This document shows, in pieces, positions 17,513 through 18,512 of a stretch of 18,512 nucleotides of DNA. The notes below the pieces were generated by a model that was not told where the DNA came from, did no database searches, and worked only from the letters and a program-made list of their open reading frames with translations. How positions within the stretch are numbered: the first letter of the stretch is position 1; each line of letters begins with the position of its first letter. Both the position numbers and the translations under genes were made by a program. The stretch lies in NCBI GenBank assembly GCA_000151295.1, contig GG745382.1, positions 60,593 to 79,104 on the forward strand, written 5' to 3'. Source of the DNA: Allomyces macrogynus ATCC 38327. Taxonomy: Eukaryota > Blastocladiomycota > Blastocladiomycetes > Blastocladiales > Blastocladiaceae.

Positions 17513-18512
17513 GTCGTTCCATGGCGGGCCTCTTGGCGAACTGGCGCTCGAGATCGCGCGCGGTGTGGCGAAAGGCGACGCGTACGCATGCGTCGGCCGT
17601 CGTGCGGCGGCGCCAGCTTGCTCGCCGTGCGCGACTGTCGCAGGACTGTGTCGAGAGCATTGATGCGGCGTCTTGAAGCACGCCTCGTCGAGTCGGTCCT
17701 GGTCCAATCCGAGACGATTCGCGACGCAAATTTGTCGAGAGCACGTCGCACAAGGCGGCCGGGCCGGCGCTGCTGGCGAGAAAGTCGGGAATCGAAAGAT
17801 GTTTTCTCCGTTGTCGTGGACGACTTTGGGGCGAGCTTGGCGCGGCGCTGACGCCCCTGTGCATCAGCACGACATCCACGACCAAGTGGCATGTTTGAGC
17901 ACCGCTCTGGGTTCCGCCCTCGTCGTTCTCGGATTTAGAAATACTATTTTGTCGGAAAGCGAGCTTGCTCATGCAAGACAACGGCTCTTGCCGTCAACGA
18001 AATAGGGGGTTCTTTGCGGGTTCTTCCTTGATGACAAACAAGGCGCAGTCGGTGCGACGACGCCACCCGAACTGTCGGACCGCCTGGGCGTCAAAGGCAA
18101 ATTCGCGCCATCCGGTCTCGCCACTTCATGAACTCGGAGAATTCACAGGTGCGTTTCGGCGCGGCAACGATGCAGGATCGAGATTCGAGAGCAGCGCTAT
18201 TTGAGAATCGAGAGGGTAGTGCTGGAGGAGAATGATGCAGCTTGGGATGCCCGCAAGGCGATTTTGGATTCCGGTGCGTTGGGTTGAAACTGGCCCGACA
18301 GCAGGCGCAGCTGATACTTCCAGATCATCCTTCAGCGATGCGGAACCGTGCACGGCCTACGACGTTGGGAGAAAGTGCGTGCCGTGTCGGCATCGAGCAA
18401 GAATAATGGACCTGAGCCTACATGACAGCATAGCCGAAGGACGGGAGTGACGCCCATGATAGAATGCTCAAATAACACGACGATTTGATTGCCTGAAGAG
18501 GTGGCGAATGAA
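17513..18512. other. upstream flank of fungalysin copy 2, right edge of window
   Basis: About 1 kb with no supportable gene. Open frames near 17501-18005 on both strands are Arg-rich and overlap. From about 18000 to 18287 a plus-strand frame reads protein-like text in two blocks separated by a stop at 18129, with a GTGCGT donor-like site at 18274. It could be the start of a gene continuing past the window, but no complete exon can be defined. Confidence 0.4.

Overview
The window looks like nuclear DNA from a GC-rich, intron-containing microbial eukaryote, most likely a zoosporic fungus. Blastocladiomycota or chytrid-like is my inference from three things: compact introns (mostly 68-122 nt) with a GT[A/G]CGN donor bias, very GC-rich third codon positions, and a pair of M36 fungalysin metallopeptidases, a family expanded in such fungi. 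No prokaryotic operon, CRISPR, rRNA, tRNA or intact mobile element is visible.

Layout from left to right. (1) 249-1364 (-): a membrane protein with weak TB2/DP1/HVA22 (REEP/Yop1-like) resemblance, with an uncertain Thr-rich C-terminal exon. (2) 1365-3441: a gene-poor stretch with a G-run cluster and one weak ORF. (3) 3442-6487 (-): exportin-2 (Cse1/CAS), the importin-alpha re-exporter, in 4 exons; 941 aa when spliced. (4) 6488-6970: a shared promoter region between divergent genes. (5) 6971-8971 (+): a type II membrane protein with a DUF707 domain and a long disordered acidic cytoplasmic tail, in 4 exons; 595 aa. (6) 8972-11336: 2.4 kb without a supportable gene. (7) 11337-13849 (+): secreted M36 fungalysin copy 1, in 6 exons, with a one-base frameshift and a Thr/Pro linker plus Trp-rich tail. 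(8) 13850-14892: intergenic, with one small ORF. (9) 14893-17416 (-): M36 fungalysin copy 2, in 7 exons; intact, 637 aa. (10) 17417-18512: upstream region of copy 2, with weak coding traces at the right edge.

The two fungalysins point tail to tail. They share a TATA box, an ATAGAC repeat just before the ATG, and their first and last intron positions, but differ in all internal introns. Both would be secreted proenzymes digesting external protein. Exportin-2 is housekeeping and the DUF707 protein is probably a Golgi enzyme; neither has an evident link to the peptidases. I did not find a convincing new multi-gene system. The most unusual items are the discordant introns and frameshift of the M36 pair, the novel tail of copy 1, and the long regulatory-looking tail on the DUF707 protein.
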